Source: Saprospiraceae bacterium
GTDB taxonomy: Bacteria > Bacteroidota > Bacteroidia > Chitinophagales > Saprospiraceae
Direction: 5' to 3'
Assembly (NCBI GenBank): GCA_020630495.1
Contig: JAHDBH010000020.1
Span: 1 to 39,840 of the forward strand
Length of the DNA: 39,840 bases
In this document: piece after piece, positions 1-9,280 of the stretch
How positions within the stretch are numbered: the stretch's first letter is position 1
How the letters are laid out: each line of letters opens with the position of its first letter
Made by a program: the position numbers and the translations under genes
The notes under the pieces: model-generated
Database searches by the model: none
The model's input: the letters and a program-made list of their open reading frames with translations, nothing else
Told to the model about the DNA's origin: nothing

Positions 1-27
1 CCCCACGATCTCCCTACCTTCACTCCT

Positions 28-675
28 ATGAAAGCAGTAATCTTTGATATGGATGGGACCATGGTGGATAATATGATGGTCCATCATCGCGCATGGCAGC
101 GACATCTTGCAAGTCTGGGGCTCGAGATGGATCTAGATACCGTCATGCAGACCATTCACGGCATCAATAGCGAAATCATCGAGCGCCTCTTTGGCGATAA
201 GTATGACGAGGCAGAGAAGCAGCGGATTGCCGATCAGAAAGAAGCCGCCTATCGAGAAATCTATGACCCCGAGCTTCTACCTGGCCTCAAGCGATTGCTC
301 GATGAACTACATGCAGCAGGCATCCCTATGGCTGTCGCTAGCGCTGCGCCACGGGCCAATGTAGACTTCATCGTGGAGCGCCTCGATCTGCACGACTATT
401 TCCAGTGCGTATATGCTTCAGAAGACGTCAAGAAAGGCAAGCCCGATCCAGAGGTATTTCTCCTAGCTGCCTCCACCCTTGGAGTGGATCCGACTGATTG
501 CCTCATCTTCGAGGACAGCGTCACAGGTGCTCAGGCCGCGGAGCGCTCGGGTGCTCCGAGCATCATAGTGAGCACTACTCATCAGCCTCCGGAATTTTCA
601 GAAATCAAGAATATCCTTAGATTTATCTCTGACTACACGGACATCACCTATCCATATCTGACTACACTGCTATAA
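28..675 (+). CDS. HAD-superfamily hydrolase, beta-phosphoglucomutase-like
   Basis: A 215-residue cytoplasmic HAD enzyme of the beta-phosphoglucomutase/sugar-phosphatase group. Visible motifs are FDMDGT (nucleophile D7, acid/base D9), the motif II serine in ASAAP (about S105), the motif III lysine in KGKPDP (about K138) and the motif IV acidic pair FED (E162, D163). An alpha-helical cap lies between about residues 15 and 85, as expected for the family. Beta-phosphoglucomutase interconverts beta-glucose-1-phosphate and glucose-6-phosphate; relatives dephosphorylate sugar phosphates, and motifs alone cannot separate the two. The start gives the canonical MKAVIFDMDG opening. The next gene, a sugar symporter, starts 9 bp downstream, so a sugar-metabolism operon is likely. 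A stop codon in another frame overlaps this ATG (ATGA), which may mark the end of an upstream coupled gene. Confidence 0.85.
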   Translation: MKAVIFDMDGTMVDNMMVHHRAWQRHLASLGLEMDLDTVMQTIHGINSEIIERLFGDKYDEAEKQRIADQKEAAYREIYDPELLPGLKRLLDELHAAGIPMAVASAAPRANVDFIVERLDLHDYFQCVYASEDVKKGKPDPEVFLLAASTLGVDPTDCLIFEDSVTGAQAAERSGAPSIIVSTTHQPPEFSEIKNILRFISDYTDITYPYLTTLL

Positions 676-684
676 GCTGCATCC

Positions 685-2436
685 ATGACCCGATTAGCCA
701 CCATAGACTACCTCATCATCATAGTCTACTTCATCATCATATTGGGGATCGCTTACAGGGTCGTCAAGCGACAAAAGCAAAACACGGACGACTACTTCTT
801 AGCAGGAAGGGATCTTGGGTGGTTTGTGATAGGAGCATCCATATTTGCCTCCAATATCGGATCTGAGCACCTGGTAGGTCTTGCTGGAAGTGGCGCAACG
901 GATGGTGTTGCACTGGCTCACTACGAGCTGCACGCATGGTGCTTGCTTGTGCTTGGATGGGTGCTGGCGCCGTTTTATATGCGCTCACGCATCTATACCA
1001 TGCCCGAGTTTTTAGAGAAGCGATTTTCGGCTTCAGCGAGATACATACTATCTGTGATCTCACTGATCGCCTATGTGCTGACCAAGGTCGCCGTAGGCAT
1101 ATTCGCTGGCGGAATAGTCTTTGGAGTATTGCTACCTGAGCTGAGCTTCTTAGGACTCAATAGTTTCTGGGTAGGCAGCATCATGGTACTCTTACTTACT
1201 GGAGGCTACACGGTACTCGGCGGTCTGAAGGCAGTTGCCTATACAGAGGCTATACAGACGGTCATCCTCATCATTGGCTCCATCCTAGTGACTTACTACG
1301 GTCTGCAAGAACTCGGAGGATGGAACAGTCTCAAAGAAATAGCTGGTAGCGAAATGTTTAATCTATGGAAACCACTCGTCCCAGATGGGATGACTGGCAC
1401 CTGGTCACCTATACGCACAGAGACGGAGATGGCCTGGTACTTTAATGGAAATTATCCCTGGCTTGGCATGCTGATCTGCGCACCCATCATAGGTATGTGG
1501 TACTGGTGTACAGATCAGTATATCGTACAGCGCATGCTCGGTGCAGCTAATCTGACTCAAGCAAGGCGAGGTACGATCGCGGCGGCATTTTTTAAATTAC
1601 TTCCTGTATTTATTTTTATAATCCCAGGCATCATCTGCTTCGCTCTAGCGAGTAGCGGTAAGAATCCTGAGCTTGCCAGCATCATGCTAGACGCTAATGG
1701 TGATGTCATCAATGCCAATGCCCAGCAAGCCTACCCGTTGCTGGTAGCGACGATACTACCAGCAGGAATCCGCGGTATCGTAGTAGCTGGGCTGCTTGCG
1801 GCTCTGATGAGTTCGCTTGCTGGTGTATTCAATGCTTCATCTACGCTATTTACCATGGATCTGTACAAAAAGTACAAGCCACAGGTCACAGAAGAGCAGC
1901 TCGTGCGCGTAGGTCGTATAGCCACCGTGGTGATGGTCATCGTAGGGCTGCTCTGGATACCAGTCATCCAGGGAAGCCGTGGACTATATGATTACCTTCA
2001 GAGTGTGTCAGGATATCTAGCACCCCCGATATTTGTGGTCTTCTTTTTTGGGATATTTAATAAACGATTAAATAAGCAAGGCTGTCTCGCGTCCTTATTG
2101 GTTGGATTTACGATGGGGCTTTTTCGACTCATCATTGACACTCCTGTGTCACTCACTGGACATAGCTACGAGGAAGGATCATTCCTATGGATTATCAATA
2201 ATATATTTTTCCAGTATTGGAGTCTATTGATATTTGTGGTATCGTCAGTGGTGATGGTGGCAGTGAGCTATGCCACTCCAGCGCCCGATTATGCTCAGAT
2301 TTCTGGACTGACATTTGGCACGCTCAGCCAGGATAATCGCTCTGACACTCGCGCGAGTTACACCATGAAGGATGTAATGATGTCTATCCTTGTGATATGT
2401 CTGATTATCGCTGCTTACGCGTATTTTTCTGGATAG
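685..2436 (+). CDS. Sodium:solute symporter (SSS/SLC5 family), sugar transporter
   Basis: A 583-residue inner-membrane symporter with about 13-14 hydrophobic segments across its length, the size expected for SSS family members. Family signatures include the early helix with FLAGRDLGWFVIGASIFASNIG, the GGLKAVAYTEAIQTVIL segment near residues 175-195, and GLLAALMSSLAGVFNASSTLFTMDLY near residues 365-390, where conserved Ser/Thr residues form the sodium site in this family. It most resembles SglT-type sodium/glucose or galactose cotransporters; the exact sugar cannot be read from the sequence. It follows the HAD gene by 9 bp and shares a neighbourhood with galM, which fits import of glucose or a similar hexose released by the adjacent polysaccharide locus (inference). 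Confidence 0.9.
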   Translation: MTRLATIDYLIIIVYFIIILGIAYRVVKRQKQNTDDYFLAGRDLGWFVIGASIFASNIGSEHLVGLAGSGATDGVALAHYELHAWCLLVLGWVLAPFYMRSRIYTMPEFLEKRFSASARYILSVISLIAYVLTKVAVGIFAGGIVFGVLLPELSFLGLNSFWVGSIMVLLLTGGYTVLGGLKAVAYTEAIQTVILIIGSILVTYYGLQELGGWNSLKEIAGSEMFNLWKPLVPDGMTGTWSPIRTETEMAWYFNGNYPWLGMLICAPIIGMWYWCTDQYIVQRMLGAANLTQARRGTIAAAFFKLLPVFIFIIPGIICFALASSGKNPELASIMLDANGDVINANAQQAYPLLVATILPAGIRGIVVAGLLAALMSSLAGVFNASSTLFTMDLYKKYKPQVTEEQLVRVGRIATVVMVIVGLLWIPVIQGSRGLYDYLQSVSGYLAPPIFVVFFFGIFNKRLNKQGCLASLLVGFTMGLFRLIIDTPVSLTGHSYEEGSFLWIINNIFFQYWSLLIFVVSSVVMVAVSYATPAPDYAQISGLTFGTLSQDNRSDTRASYTMKDVMMSILVICLIIAAYAYFSG

Positions 2437-2476
2437 TACAAAACCAGGGAGCATCCACTACACGTATATATAATCC

Positions 2477-3220
2477 ATGCGGCAATTTATTCTCAGCACT
2501 CTTGATCGTAGACTATCGCGAGTCCGCGAGACTCGAGGAGTGCGGATGTATTTACTTTTCATTGTGCTAGCGCTTACATCCTGCGCAGGTCCATCAGAGT
2601 CTATGGAACGTGGAGCTGAGGATGGACCCATTTCATATCTCGCTCTAGGCGACTCCTACACGATAGGTCAAGGTATAGAGGAAGATGGTCGCTGGCCTTT
2701 GCAATTGGCAGATAGCCTAGCGCTATATGACATCTCGCTGAGTCCCGTAGAGATTATAGCTCGTACAGGATGGACCACTACGGATTTACAAAATGCCATT
2801 GACGAGTCCAATCTGGAAAATTATGATCTAGTATCTCTTCTCATTGGGGTAAATAATCAGTACCGGCGTCAAGATATCGAGAGGTTTCGCATAGAATTGC
2901 GATTATTAATTGATGATGCTCTTCGCATGGCAGGTCCAGCAGGTCATGTATTTCTGGTGAGTATTCCTGACTATGGCGTTACGCCATTTGCCGGAAACGG
3001 CGGAGAAGCAATAGGCAGAGAAATAGATGCCTATAATGCCATCATCGCTGCTCAGGCCGAAGAGCGCGACCTGCTCTATATCGACATTACAGAAATATCT
3101 CGAGAGCTGGGGGATGCGCCAACTGCACTTGCTGCAGACCGATTACACCCAAGTGCATTTCAATATAGTCGATGGGTTAATGCTATGATCCCCGAGCTCT
3201 TACAGATACTAGTGGAGTAA
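2477..3220 (+). CDS. SGNH/GDSL hydrolase, putative lipoprotein
   Basis: An SGNH-family lipase/esterase. Block I is ALGDSYTIGQG (nucleophile Ser in GDSYT), block III is LIGVNNQY with the oxyanion Asn, and block V is AADRLHPSAF (catalytic Asp and His). The coordinate given is the longest ATG frame (247 aa), but its first 23 residues are arginine-rich and sit before a short lipoprotein signal, YLLFIVLALTSC. The real start may be GTG at 2540 or ATG at 2546 (224 aa); the latter has GAGGAG five bases upstream, unusual for this group. The product would be an envelope-anchored esterase. It lies 40 bp after the symporter; a role in de-esterifying the imported carbohydrate is possible but only inferred. 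Confidence 0.8.
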   Translation: MRQFILSTLDRRLSRVRETRGVRMYLLFIVLALTSCAGPSESMERGAEDGPISYLALGDSYTIGQGIEEDGRWPLQLADSLALYDISLSPVEIIARTGWTTTDLQNAIDESNLENYDLVSLLIGVNNQYRRQDIERFRIELRLLIDDALRMAGPAGHVFLVSIPDYGVTPFAGNGGEAIGREIDAYNAIIAAQAEERDLLYIDITEISRELGDAPTALAADRLHPSAFQYSRWVNAMIPELLQILVE

Positions 3221-3330
3221 ATGCGCATTGCAATTATAGATCGATCAATTCGTGTCCATGAGCTAAACGGCAACTATTGACTTCTATCTCACGCATCATA
3301 AGGCCCTAGCCTAATTGAGGGTTTTTCCAT

Positions 3331-3338
3331 TAGCTTTG
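3331..3338 (+). promoter_or_regulatory. Candidate Bacteroidota -7 promoter element for galM
   Basis: TAGCTTTG matches the Bacteroidota -7 consensus TAnnTTTG and would place transcription start about 20 bases before the galM start. A TTG lies upstream (3315-3317), but only 13 bases away, shorter than the usual spacing of about 20 to the -33 element, so the match is partial. Confidence 0.35.
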
Positions 3339-3363
3339 AGAATATCAATAATGGGCCTGTAAA

Positions 3364-4422
3364 TTGAAAAGCACGATCCGTATAGATTATCACCCATCAC
3401 CTCTGGGCACTATCACATCCTACAAGCTACAGAGCCAATCAGGCATGCGCGCCGTGATATTAAATTATGGGGCGACATTGCAAAAACTCTTCCTACCTGG
3501 TACTTCAGCTTACACATCAGACATCGTCTGCGGCTATCAAGATCCACAGGATTATCGCAGACCACATCCATATCATGGAGCTGTGGTAGGGCCCTATGCT
3601 AATCGCATCGCTGGTGGCGAATTACTGATCCACGGGAGACGATATCAACTCACGCAAAATGAAAATAATCACCACATCCATGGAGGACCGCATGGCCTCC
3701 ACTGTTCTCTATGGAAAGGTGATGCTGACTTGATCGACGGCGATCCTGCCGTACTATTGAGTACCACGCTCAGTGATGGCGTAGATGGATATCCCGGTGA
3801 GCTATACATAGAGGTGCACTATCGACTCACAGATGATGGCGCGCTTGACATCAAGTATGGCGCTCACAGTACTCTGGATACCGTCATCAATCTCACTCAT
3901 CACGCCTACTGGAATCTCGCGGGGCACGATGCGGAAACTCTAGCTAATCATCATCTACAGATCATGGCTGATGCCATCACAGAAGTGGATGATGAGCGCA
4001 TTCCTTCTGGGATACTATCTCAAGTAGCGGATAGTCCCTTTGATTTTAGAGATGGAAATCTGATCATGGATAGGCTGTCTGCTTTGCCTGATGAGCTACG
4101 TCGGGATCACGGCTATGACTGCAACTATGTCCTGAGTACTCGACACATGGATGAGCCTGCTGCCATCCTCTCCCACGCACCCTCCGGGCGAGTCATGACT
4201 GTATATACGGATGAGCCAGGTCTACAGCTCTATACAGCTAATCATCTTCCAGGAGATGATGGGCAATTGGCGAAGCATGGTCGTCCTTATCAGAAGCACG
4301 GAGCTATATGTCTGGAGACACAGCACTTTCCTGACTCACCGCATCATCCTCACTTTCCGAGTACATTTCTTGCTGCCCGTGAAGAATTTGCTAGTTGGAC
4401 TCGCTACGCATTTGAATGGTAG
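3364..4422 (+). CDS. galM: Aldose 1-epimerase
   Basis: A 352-residue galactose mutarotase that interconverts alpha and beta anomers of aldohexoses. Family residues are in order: NYGATLQKL near 34-42, the Asn-Arg pair N80-R81 in YANRIAGG, H106 in HHIHGG, the catalytic His in LTHHAYWNL (H179/H180), D252 in HGYDCNYVL and the catalytic glutamate E318 in CLETQHFPDSPHHP. No signal peptide is visible, so a cytoplasmic location is likely. The start is TTG; an in-frame stop at 3349 limits extension upstream, and the first internal ATG (codon 28) would remove the family's first beta strands. It ends 18 bp from the convergent sulfatase gene. It probably speeds use of glucose liberated by the neighbouring glycoside hydrolases (inference). 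Confidence 0.93.
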   Translation: MKSTIRIDYHPSPLGTITSYKLQSQSGMRAVILNYGATLQKLFLPGTSAYTSDIVCGYQDPQDYRRPHPYHGAVVGPYANRIAGGELLIHGRRYQLTQNENNHHIHGGPHGLHCSLWKGDADLIDGDPAVLLSTTLSDGVDGYPGELYIEVHYRLTDDGALDIKYGAHSTLDTVINLTHHAYWNLAGHDAETLANHHLQIMADAITEVDDERIPSGILSQVADSPFDFRDGNLIMDRLSALPDELRRDHGYDCNYVLSTRHMDEPAAILSHAPSGRVMTVYTDEPGLQLYTANHLPGDDGQLAKHGRPYQKHGAICLETQHFPDSPHHPHFPSTFLAAREEFASWTRYAFEW

Positions 4423-4440
4423 CTAAGTGAGAACGACAGC

Positions 4441-5976
4441 TTAAAAGGTCCCTCTGTACCCGTGATCATATCTTGCATGGTTACCATCTGGTCGTAGATA
4501 CATGCGATTTCCTTCACTCTCTACTATCCAGTCAAATAGCGCAATGCGTAAGTCACGTGCCACCTCACTATAGGCTGGATCCCTGATCAGATTATTCATC
4601 TCGTATGGATCGTTTTTCATATCGTAGAGCTCATTGAGATCCCAGATACCATGATAGCGGATGTATTTGTACTGTTCTGTACGTATAGCGTGGACGGTGG
4701 GCGTCTGTGGGAAGGGGCGCTCCCAGAAATACTCGTAGTAGATGGTATCGCGCCACTCTACCTCTTGACCTTGCAGCTGCGGTAGGAAGGATGTACCGTC
4801 CATATCATCAGGCTTAGCTATACCTGCTAGATCCAGAAAAGTAGGAGCCACATCGATGTTTTGCACTTGATCGCTGAGGACGTCCTTCTCTGTGTCTACT
4901 ACTCCCCCCATAGCCAACATAGGCACACGCATACTTTCTTCGTAGGCCTGTCGCTTGTCTATGAGTCCATGCTCACCGAAAGAAAATCCATTATCCCCCA
5001 TATATACGACCAGCGTATTCTCTAGCAGTTGATTGTCTTCTAGGTAGGCAAGTAAGGTGCCGATGCTCTCATCAAGTGAGACGAGCGTCTCACAGTAGCG
5101 TCTGTAAAATTCATCAAACTCCAGCTGTCCGTGATACATATAGTCCACACCGTGCCAGCTCTCTCGCTGAGCCTTTACCCACTGTGGCAGGTCATCATAA
5201 TTGTAATTCTCAGCAGCCGAGCTTGCCCTAGGATGATCAGGCGGATACATGGTCGGTGGATAGCTCAGAGGCTCGTCATCATACATTCCTACATGCTCGC
5301 GCGCTGGCATAAATTCTGAGTGTACAGCCTTGTGGGATACATACAAGAAAAACGGCTTGGATGTATCTCGACCTTCTAAGAAATCTAGAGAGTAATCTGT
5401 AATCGCATGAGTGACGTAGGTACTATCTACAGGCTTGTCGCGCTCGCCATTGACATTAAAGTCACTATTCCAATAATTTCCCTGTCCTCTGAAACTTGCC
5501 CAATAATCAAAGCCTGGCCTGGGATCATCCTTGTGATTACCCATATGCCACTTGCCTACATAGCCCGTCTGGTATCCAGCCTCTTGCAGATAAGCAGGAA
5601 AAAACTTGGTCCCTTCTGGTACGAGAGACTGATTATCTACTACCTGATGACGATGGGTATACTTCCCAGTGAGTATACTAGCTCTACTCGGGCTGCAGAG
5701 CGAAGTGGTGACAAAGGCATTTTCTAGATGTAGGCCGTCAGCAGCCATGCGATCCATGTGCGGAGTCTCTAGAAAGGGCACTTTACCTGTAAATCCCATA
5801 AAATCATAGCGATGATCATCACTCAATATGAAAAGAATATTGGGCGCGTCAGAAGATGTCTGCTTTGTCACGACTTCCTTATCACAAGCGCATAGCAAGA
5901 GAGCAGTACATATAATCATTGACATGCGCATCATCATTATCATGTAGTATTTCACATGTATATATCTCTGCGTCAT
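4441..5976 (-). CDS. Sulfatase (formylglycine type, S1 family), lipoprotein
   Basis: A 511-residue sulfatase. The N-terminal metal-binding acidic residues appear in FILSDDHRYD (about 50-58). The modification motif CxPxR is present as LCSPSRASILTGKYTHRH with C94 the residue expected to become formylglycine. Further family motifs are KWHMG, the SHKAVHSEF segment and YMGDNGFSFGEHG (metal-binding Asp-Asn). The N-terminus has a hydrophobic stretch ending in LLLCAC (lipobox Cys at 31), predicting an envelope lipoprotein; several closely spaced Met codons leave the exact start open. It is the last gene of the polysaccharide locus, 44 bp after the GH3 gene, which implies that the target glycan carries sulfate esters. 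The substrate subfamily cannot be assigned. No sulfatase-maturing enzyme is in the window. Confidence 0.9.
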   Translation of the reverse strand: MTQRYIHVKYYMIMMMRMSMIICTALLLCACDKEVVTKQTSSDAPNILFILSDDHRYDFMGFTGKVPFLETPHMDRMAADGLHLENAFVTTSLCSPSRASILTGKYTHRHQVVDNQSLVPEGTKFFPAYLQEAGYQTGYVGKWHMGNHKDDPRPGFDYWASFRGQGNYWNSDFNVNGERDKPVDSTYVTHAITDYSLDFLEGRDTSKPFFLYVSHKAVHSEFMPAREHVGMYDDEPLSYPPTMYPPDHPRASSAAENYNYDDLPQWVKAQRESWHGVDYMYHGQLEFDEFYRRYCETLVSLDESIGTLLAYLEDNQLLENTLVVYMGDNGFSFGEHGLIDKRQAYEESMRVPMLAMGGVVDTEKDVLSDQVQNIDVAPTFLDLAGIAKPDDMDGTSFLPQLQGQEVEWRDTIYYEYFWERPFPQTPTVHAIRTEQYKYIRYHGIWDLNELYDMKNDPYEMNNLIRDPAYSEVARDLRIALFDWIVESEGNRMYLRPDGNHARYDHGYRGTF

Positions 5977-6020
5977 AGGGAAAAATCATCAGTAGCAATG
6001 ATACTCAGGCTTAATTCCTG

Positions 6021-8348
6021 TTATCGTAAAGTAAATGGAACTTTTTGCACGTCGCGGCTATTGGGTCCGATCATCGCATGAAATTCTCCAGGCTCCGCGA
6101 CATACTTGAGATCTGCATTGTAAAATTTAAGCAGCTCTGCATCAATTTGAAAATCTACCTTTTGGGCTTGACCCGCAGCTAGCGTAATCTTCTTAAATCC
6201 CTTAAGCTCTGATACTGGCCTACTGATGGATCCCACAAGATCGCGTATATATAGTTGTACGATTTCCTGTCCTTCCACGTCGCTCGTATTAGTCACAGTC
6301 ACACTCGCGGTGATACTTCCATCAGCGCTCATACTAGTAGATGATAAGCTGAGGTCGCTATAGTCAAATGTGCTATAGCTCAGACCATAGCCAAATGGAT
6401 ACAGCGGCTCATTGGGCACATCGAGGTAATTGGATCTGAATTTTCCAGCTGATCCAGCATCTGGTCTACCTGTCATGAGCATACTGTGATATACAGGCAC
6501 CTGACCCACGTGTACAGGGAACGATGTGGTCAACTTAGCAGAAGGATTGACTTTTCCATACAGTACATCAGCTACTGCGCGACCGCCTTCTGTACCGCCA
6601 AACCATACATCCAGGATCGCATCCATATTCTCATCCTCCCAGGGCAGCGTCATCGGTCTACCATTATAGAGTACCATGACGATAGGTTTGTTTAATGTCT
6701 TGAGCGCTCGGAGCAACTTTACCTGCTCCTCCTGCAGACCTATGTGGGCCATGCTAGACGCCTCGCCCGTCATGTCAGCCGCTTCACCTACTACGGCAAC
6801 GATGACATCAGACTTGCGGGCTACGTCCATGGCTTCCTCGATCATATCCTCGGGTGTACGCTCATCTATCACCACCTCGGGGCCAAATGCATTGACTCTC
6901 TTAGCAAATACTGGGTCGTCACTGATATTGGAACCACGAGCGTAGAGGATCTGGGTGCCAGCTGGCGCATTTTCCCGCATGCCTTCGAGCATAGTCACTG
7001 CCTTGTCATGATCGCCAGAGACGCTCCATGTACCTAGCATATTCCTGCGACTATCTGCTAGCGGTCCTACTACTGCTATGGTGGCAGCGCTCGGAAGCGG
7101 TAGTACATCATTATCATTTTTGAGGAGCACCATGGTTTCTGCGGCGCTGGCGCGTGCGATATTTCGATACTCCTCCGAGAGGATATCTTTTTCAGCACGC
7201 TCCCTATCGATGTACAGGTACGGGTCATCTAGTAAGCCTAGATCTTCTTTGGCTTGAAGTATGCGGCGGCATGCAGTCTTGATCTGAGCTTCGGAAATTT
7301 TTCCTTCTTCGAGAGATTTTTTCAATGTAGAGAGCATCCCTTCGCCGACCATATCCATGTCCACGCCCGCGCTCAGCGTAGCAGCGGACACCTCTTGGAT
7401 ATCGCCTACACCGTGAGGTATCATCTCATTAATTGCGGTATAATCTGTGACTACCATACCCTTAAATCCCCATTCCTCGCGAAGGACATCTGTAAATAGA
7501 AAATCATTACCAGATGCTGGGTAGTAATCTACTACATTAAATGAAGTCATCACCGTGGCGCATCCTTCATCAATCGCTGCTTTATAAGGCGGAAAATATT
7601 CATTGTACATACGCAGACGACTCATGTCTACGGTAGCATAATCGCGACCACCCTCGGCACCGCCATACAGAGCAAAGTGCTTTACACAAGCCATGATGCT
7701 TTCTGGATCAGATAGATCGTCTTGCTGATATCCGCGTACCATGGCGCGTGCGACTTCTGAGCCAAGATAAGGATCCTCGCCAGCTCCCTCAGCTATACGA
7801 CCCCATCTGGGATCACGAGCAATGTCAACCATAGGCGAAAAAGTCCAGCATATACCATCAGCTGCAGCCTCAGAAGCGGAGACACGCGCCATCTCTTCTA
7901 TCAGATCCATATCCCACGAGCACGACATCGCTAGTGGAATAGGAAATACCGTCTGATGTCCGTGTATGACATCCATGCCTACAATAAGTGGAATACCTAG
8001 TCGCGATTCCTCCACGGCAATTTTCTGTATATCGCGTATGCGTTCCGCACCGCGTATTCCAAATATTCCACCGAGCTGACCATCACGTATTTTCTGACCT
8101 ACATTATCGTTGACGACTTCGCCTGTAACGGCGCCACCAGGATTGAGTAGATTGAGCTGACCTATCATCTCGTCAATAGTCATCTGGGATAGGAGAGCTT
8201 CTACTCGGTCGCTCACCACACTCTCGTCGATGGTGACTTTTTGTCCTTCCATGCGGACTCGCTCAGAGTCAGCATTTACTGTTGTGTTTACTTGCACACT
8301 GCAGGCTGCAGCTAAGACTAGAATGATAGATAGGGCGATAATTCTCAT
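6021..8348 (-). CDS. bglX: Glycoside hydrolase family 3 beta-glucosidase, BglX-like lipoprotein
   Basis: A 775-residue GH3 enzyme that removes beta-linked glucose from the non-reducing end of oligosaccharides. Layout: lipoprotein signal MRIIALSIILVLAAAC; GH3 N-terminal barrel about 45-390 with FSPMVDIARDPRWGRIAEGAGEDPYL and the nucleophile D302 in MVVTDYTAINEM; C-terminal alpha/beta sandwich about 400-625 with the likely acid/base E529 in GEASSM; fibronectin III-like domain about 675-765. The order and the EASS context resemble E. coli BglX. It lies 5 bp downstream of the esterase gene. In beta-1,2-glucan loci a GH3 enzyme acts on the sophoro-oligosaccharides made by GH144, but linkage specificity cannot be read from sequence. 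The gene symbol is by similarity only. Confidence 0.93.
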   Translation of the reverse strand: MRIIALSIILVLAAACSVQVNTTVNADSERVRMEGQKVTIDESVVSDRVEALLSQMTIDEMIGQLNLLNPGGAVTGEVVNDNVGQKIRDGQLGGIFGIRGAERIRDIQKIAVEESRLGIPLIVGMDVIHGHQTVFPIPLAMSCSWDMDLIEEMARVSASEAAADGICWTFSPMVDIARDPRWGRIAEGAGEDPYLGSEVARAMVRGYQQDDLSDPESIMACVKHFALYGGAEGGRDYATVDMSRLRMYNEYFPPYKAAIDEGCATVMTSFNVVDYYPASGNDFLFTDVLREEWGFKGMVVTDYTAINEMIPHGVGDIQEVSAATLSAGVDMDMVGEGMLSTLKKSLEEGKISEAQIKTACRRILQAKEDLGLLDDPYLYIDRERAEKDILSEEYRNIARASAAETMVLLKNDNDVLPLPSAATIAVVGPLADSRRNMLGTWSVSGDHDKAVTMLEGMRENAPAGTQILYARGSNISDDPVFAKRVNAFGPEVVIDERTPEDMIEEAMDVARKSDVIVAVVGEAADMTGEASSMAHIGLQEEQVKLLRALKTLNKPIVMVLYNGRPMTLPWEDENMDAILDVWFGGTEGGRAVADVLYGKVNPSAKLTTSFPVHVGQVPVYHSMLMTGRPDAGSAGKFRSNYLDVPNEPLYPFGYGLSYSTFDYSDLSLSSTSMSADGSITASVTVTNTSDVEGQEIVQLYIRDLVGSISRPVSELKGFKKITLAAGQAQKVDFQIDAELLKFYNADLKYVAEPGEFHAMIGPNSRDVQKVPFTLR

Positions 8349-8353
8349 AGTGG

Positions 8354-9280
8354 CTATTTAGAATGCGAAAATAACCAAGAAAGGAATCTCGGATCCGAAA
8401 AAGCTGGATCCCAGCTATTGTGATTGGCATCTGGATATAGAGTGAGCTTCGCCTTGCCGCCTTTTTGCTGGATTCCGCGCGTAAGACCTATACTATACTT
8501 CGGCGAGACGACGTCGTCCTTGGCACCATGAAAAAGCCATACGGGCGTCTCCGCATAGATCTCAGAAAGTTGTCTGGGTCCAGCACCACAGATGCTGATG
8601 GCAGCCGCGTAGGTGTCGCGCTGTCGCCACAGTATGTCCCATGTCCCCATGCCTCCCATGGAGAGACCTGCTACATACAGCCGCGATTGATCTATGTAAG
8701 GCAACTGCTTGAGAGAATCCATCAGGCTCATCACAAGGCGCATCGATACTCCTGGCTCCGCCTCTTGATCAAAGATAAACTGGCGATTTTTCTGGGTATA
8801 CGCGTCTTGATCCAGACGAGCCCAGTAATCATCATACGGACACTGCGGAAATATCACGATTGCTGGATATTGCTCGATAGAATCTCTGAATAGCTTAGCA
8901 CCATGGACAAGCTGCGCCCGATTATCTTTTCCACTTTCTCCTCGGCCGTGCAAGAAGAGCACCACAGGATAGGGTTGACTTTCGTCAAAATGCCTTGGGT
9001 ACATAATCCGATATAGTAGTGTGTCTCCTGTCTGGATATACGATCTCTCTAGGTACTCTCCTGTCTCCTGAGCTGATAGATCCTGGATCAAGATCGGTAC
9101 GGAGATAAGTACCAAAGAGATGCGCAAAACGCGCACGATTAAAGCATGGCATGTATGGAAATTATTCTTCATCATCATACCCATCCTCGGCTTATATCTA
9201 TCAATACATGCCGTAAAGCACCCTGATAATCGTTGTAGGAAAGACCTATTCCAGTCGGCGTGAATATTTACTTTCTTCAT
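8354..9280 (-). CDS. Alpha/beta-hydrolase esterase, secreted, phospholipase/carboxylesterase-like
   Basis: A 308-residue alpha/beta hydrolase similar to the predicted peptidase/esterase group COG4099. Catalytic elements are the oxyanion region FLHGRGESG (about 109-117), nucleophile S207 in GLSMGG, Asp 255 or 256 in HGAKDD, and H287 in DANHNSW. Its ATG overlaps the stop of the upstream GH144 gene by one base (TGATG), suggesting translational coupling. The signal-like hydrophobic segment begins only near residue 45 and ends in QDLSAQ (about 71), so a start at one of the Met codons 33-37 is also plausible and would give a normal signal peptide. In the locus it probably removes acyl substituents (acetyl, succinyl or similar) from the glycan before or after GH144 attack; this role is inference. 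Confidence 0.82.
   Translation of the reverse strand: MKKVNIHADWNRSFLQRLSGCFTACIDRYKPRMGMMMKNNFHTCHALIVRVLRISLVLISVPILIQDLSAQETGEYLERSYIQTGDTLLYRIMYPRHFDESQPYPVVLFLHGRGESGKDNRAQLVHGAKLFRDSIEQYPAIVIFPQCPYDDYWARLDQDAYTQKNRQFIFDQEAEPGVSMRLVMSLMDSLKQLPYIDQSRLYVAGLSMGGMGTWDILWRQRDTYAAAISICGAGPRQLSEIYAETPVWLFHGAKDDVVSPKYSIGLTRGIQQKGGKAKLTLYPDANHNSWDPAFSDPRFLSWLFSHSK

Noticed and set aside
3302-3327. Possible terminator: CCCT / AGGG arms followed by five T
   Set aside because: The stem is only four base pairs with a 10-base loop, and the candidate galM promoter overlaps the region; too weak to call.
4441-5976. Reading the sulfatase-superfamily gene as a phosphoglycerol transferase for modified periplasmic glucans
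   Set aside because: The motif CSPSR is that of formylglycine sulfatases; phosphoglycerol transferases use Thr and have membrane domains, which are absent.
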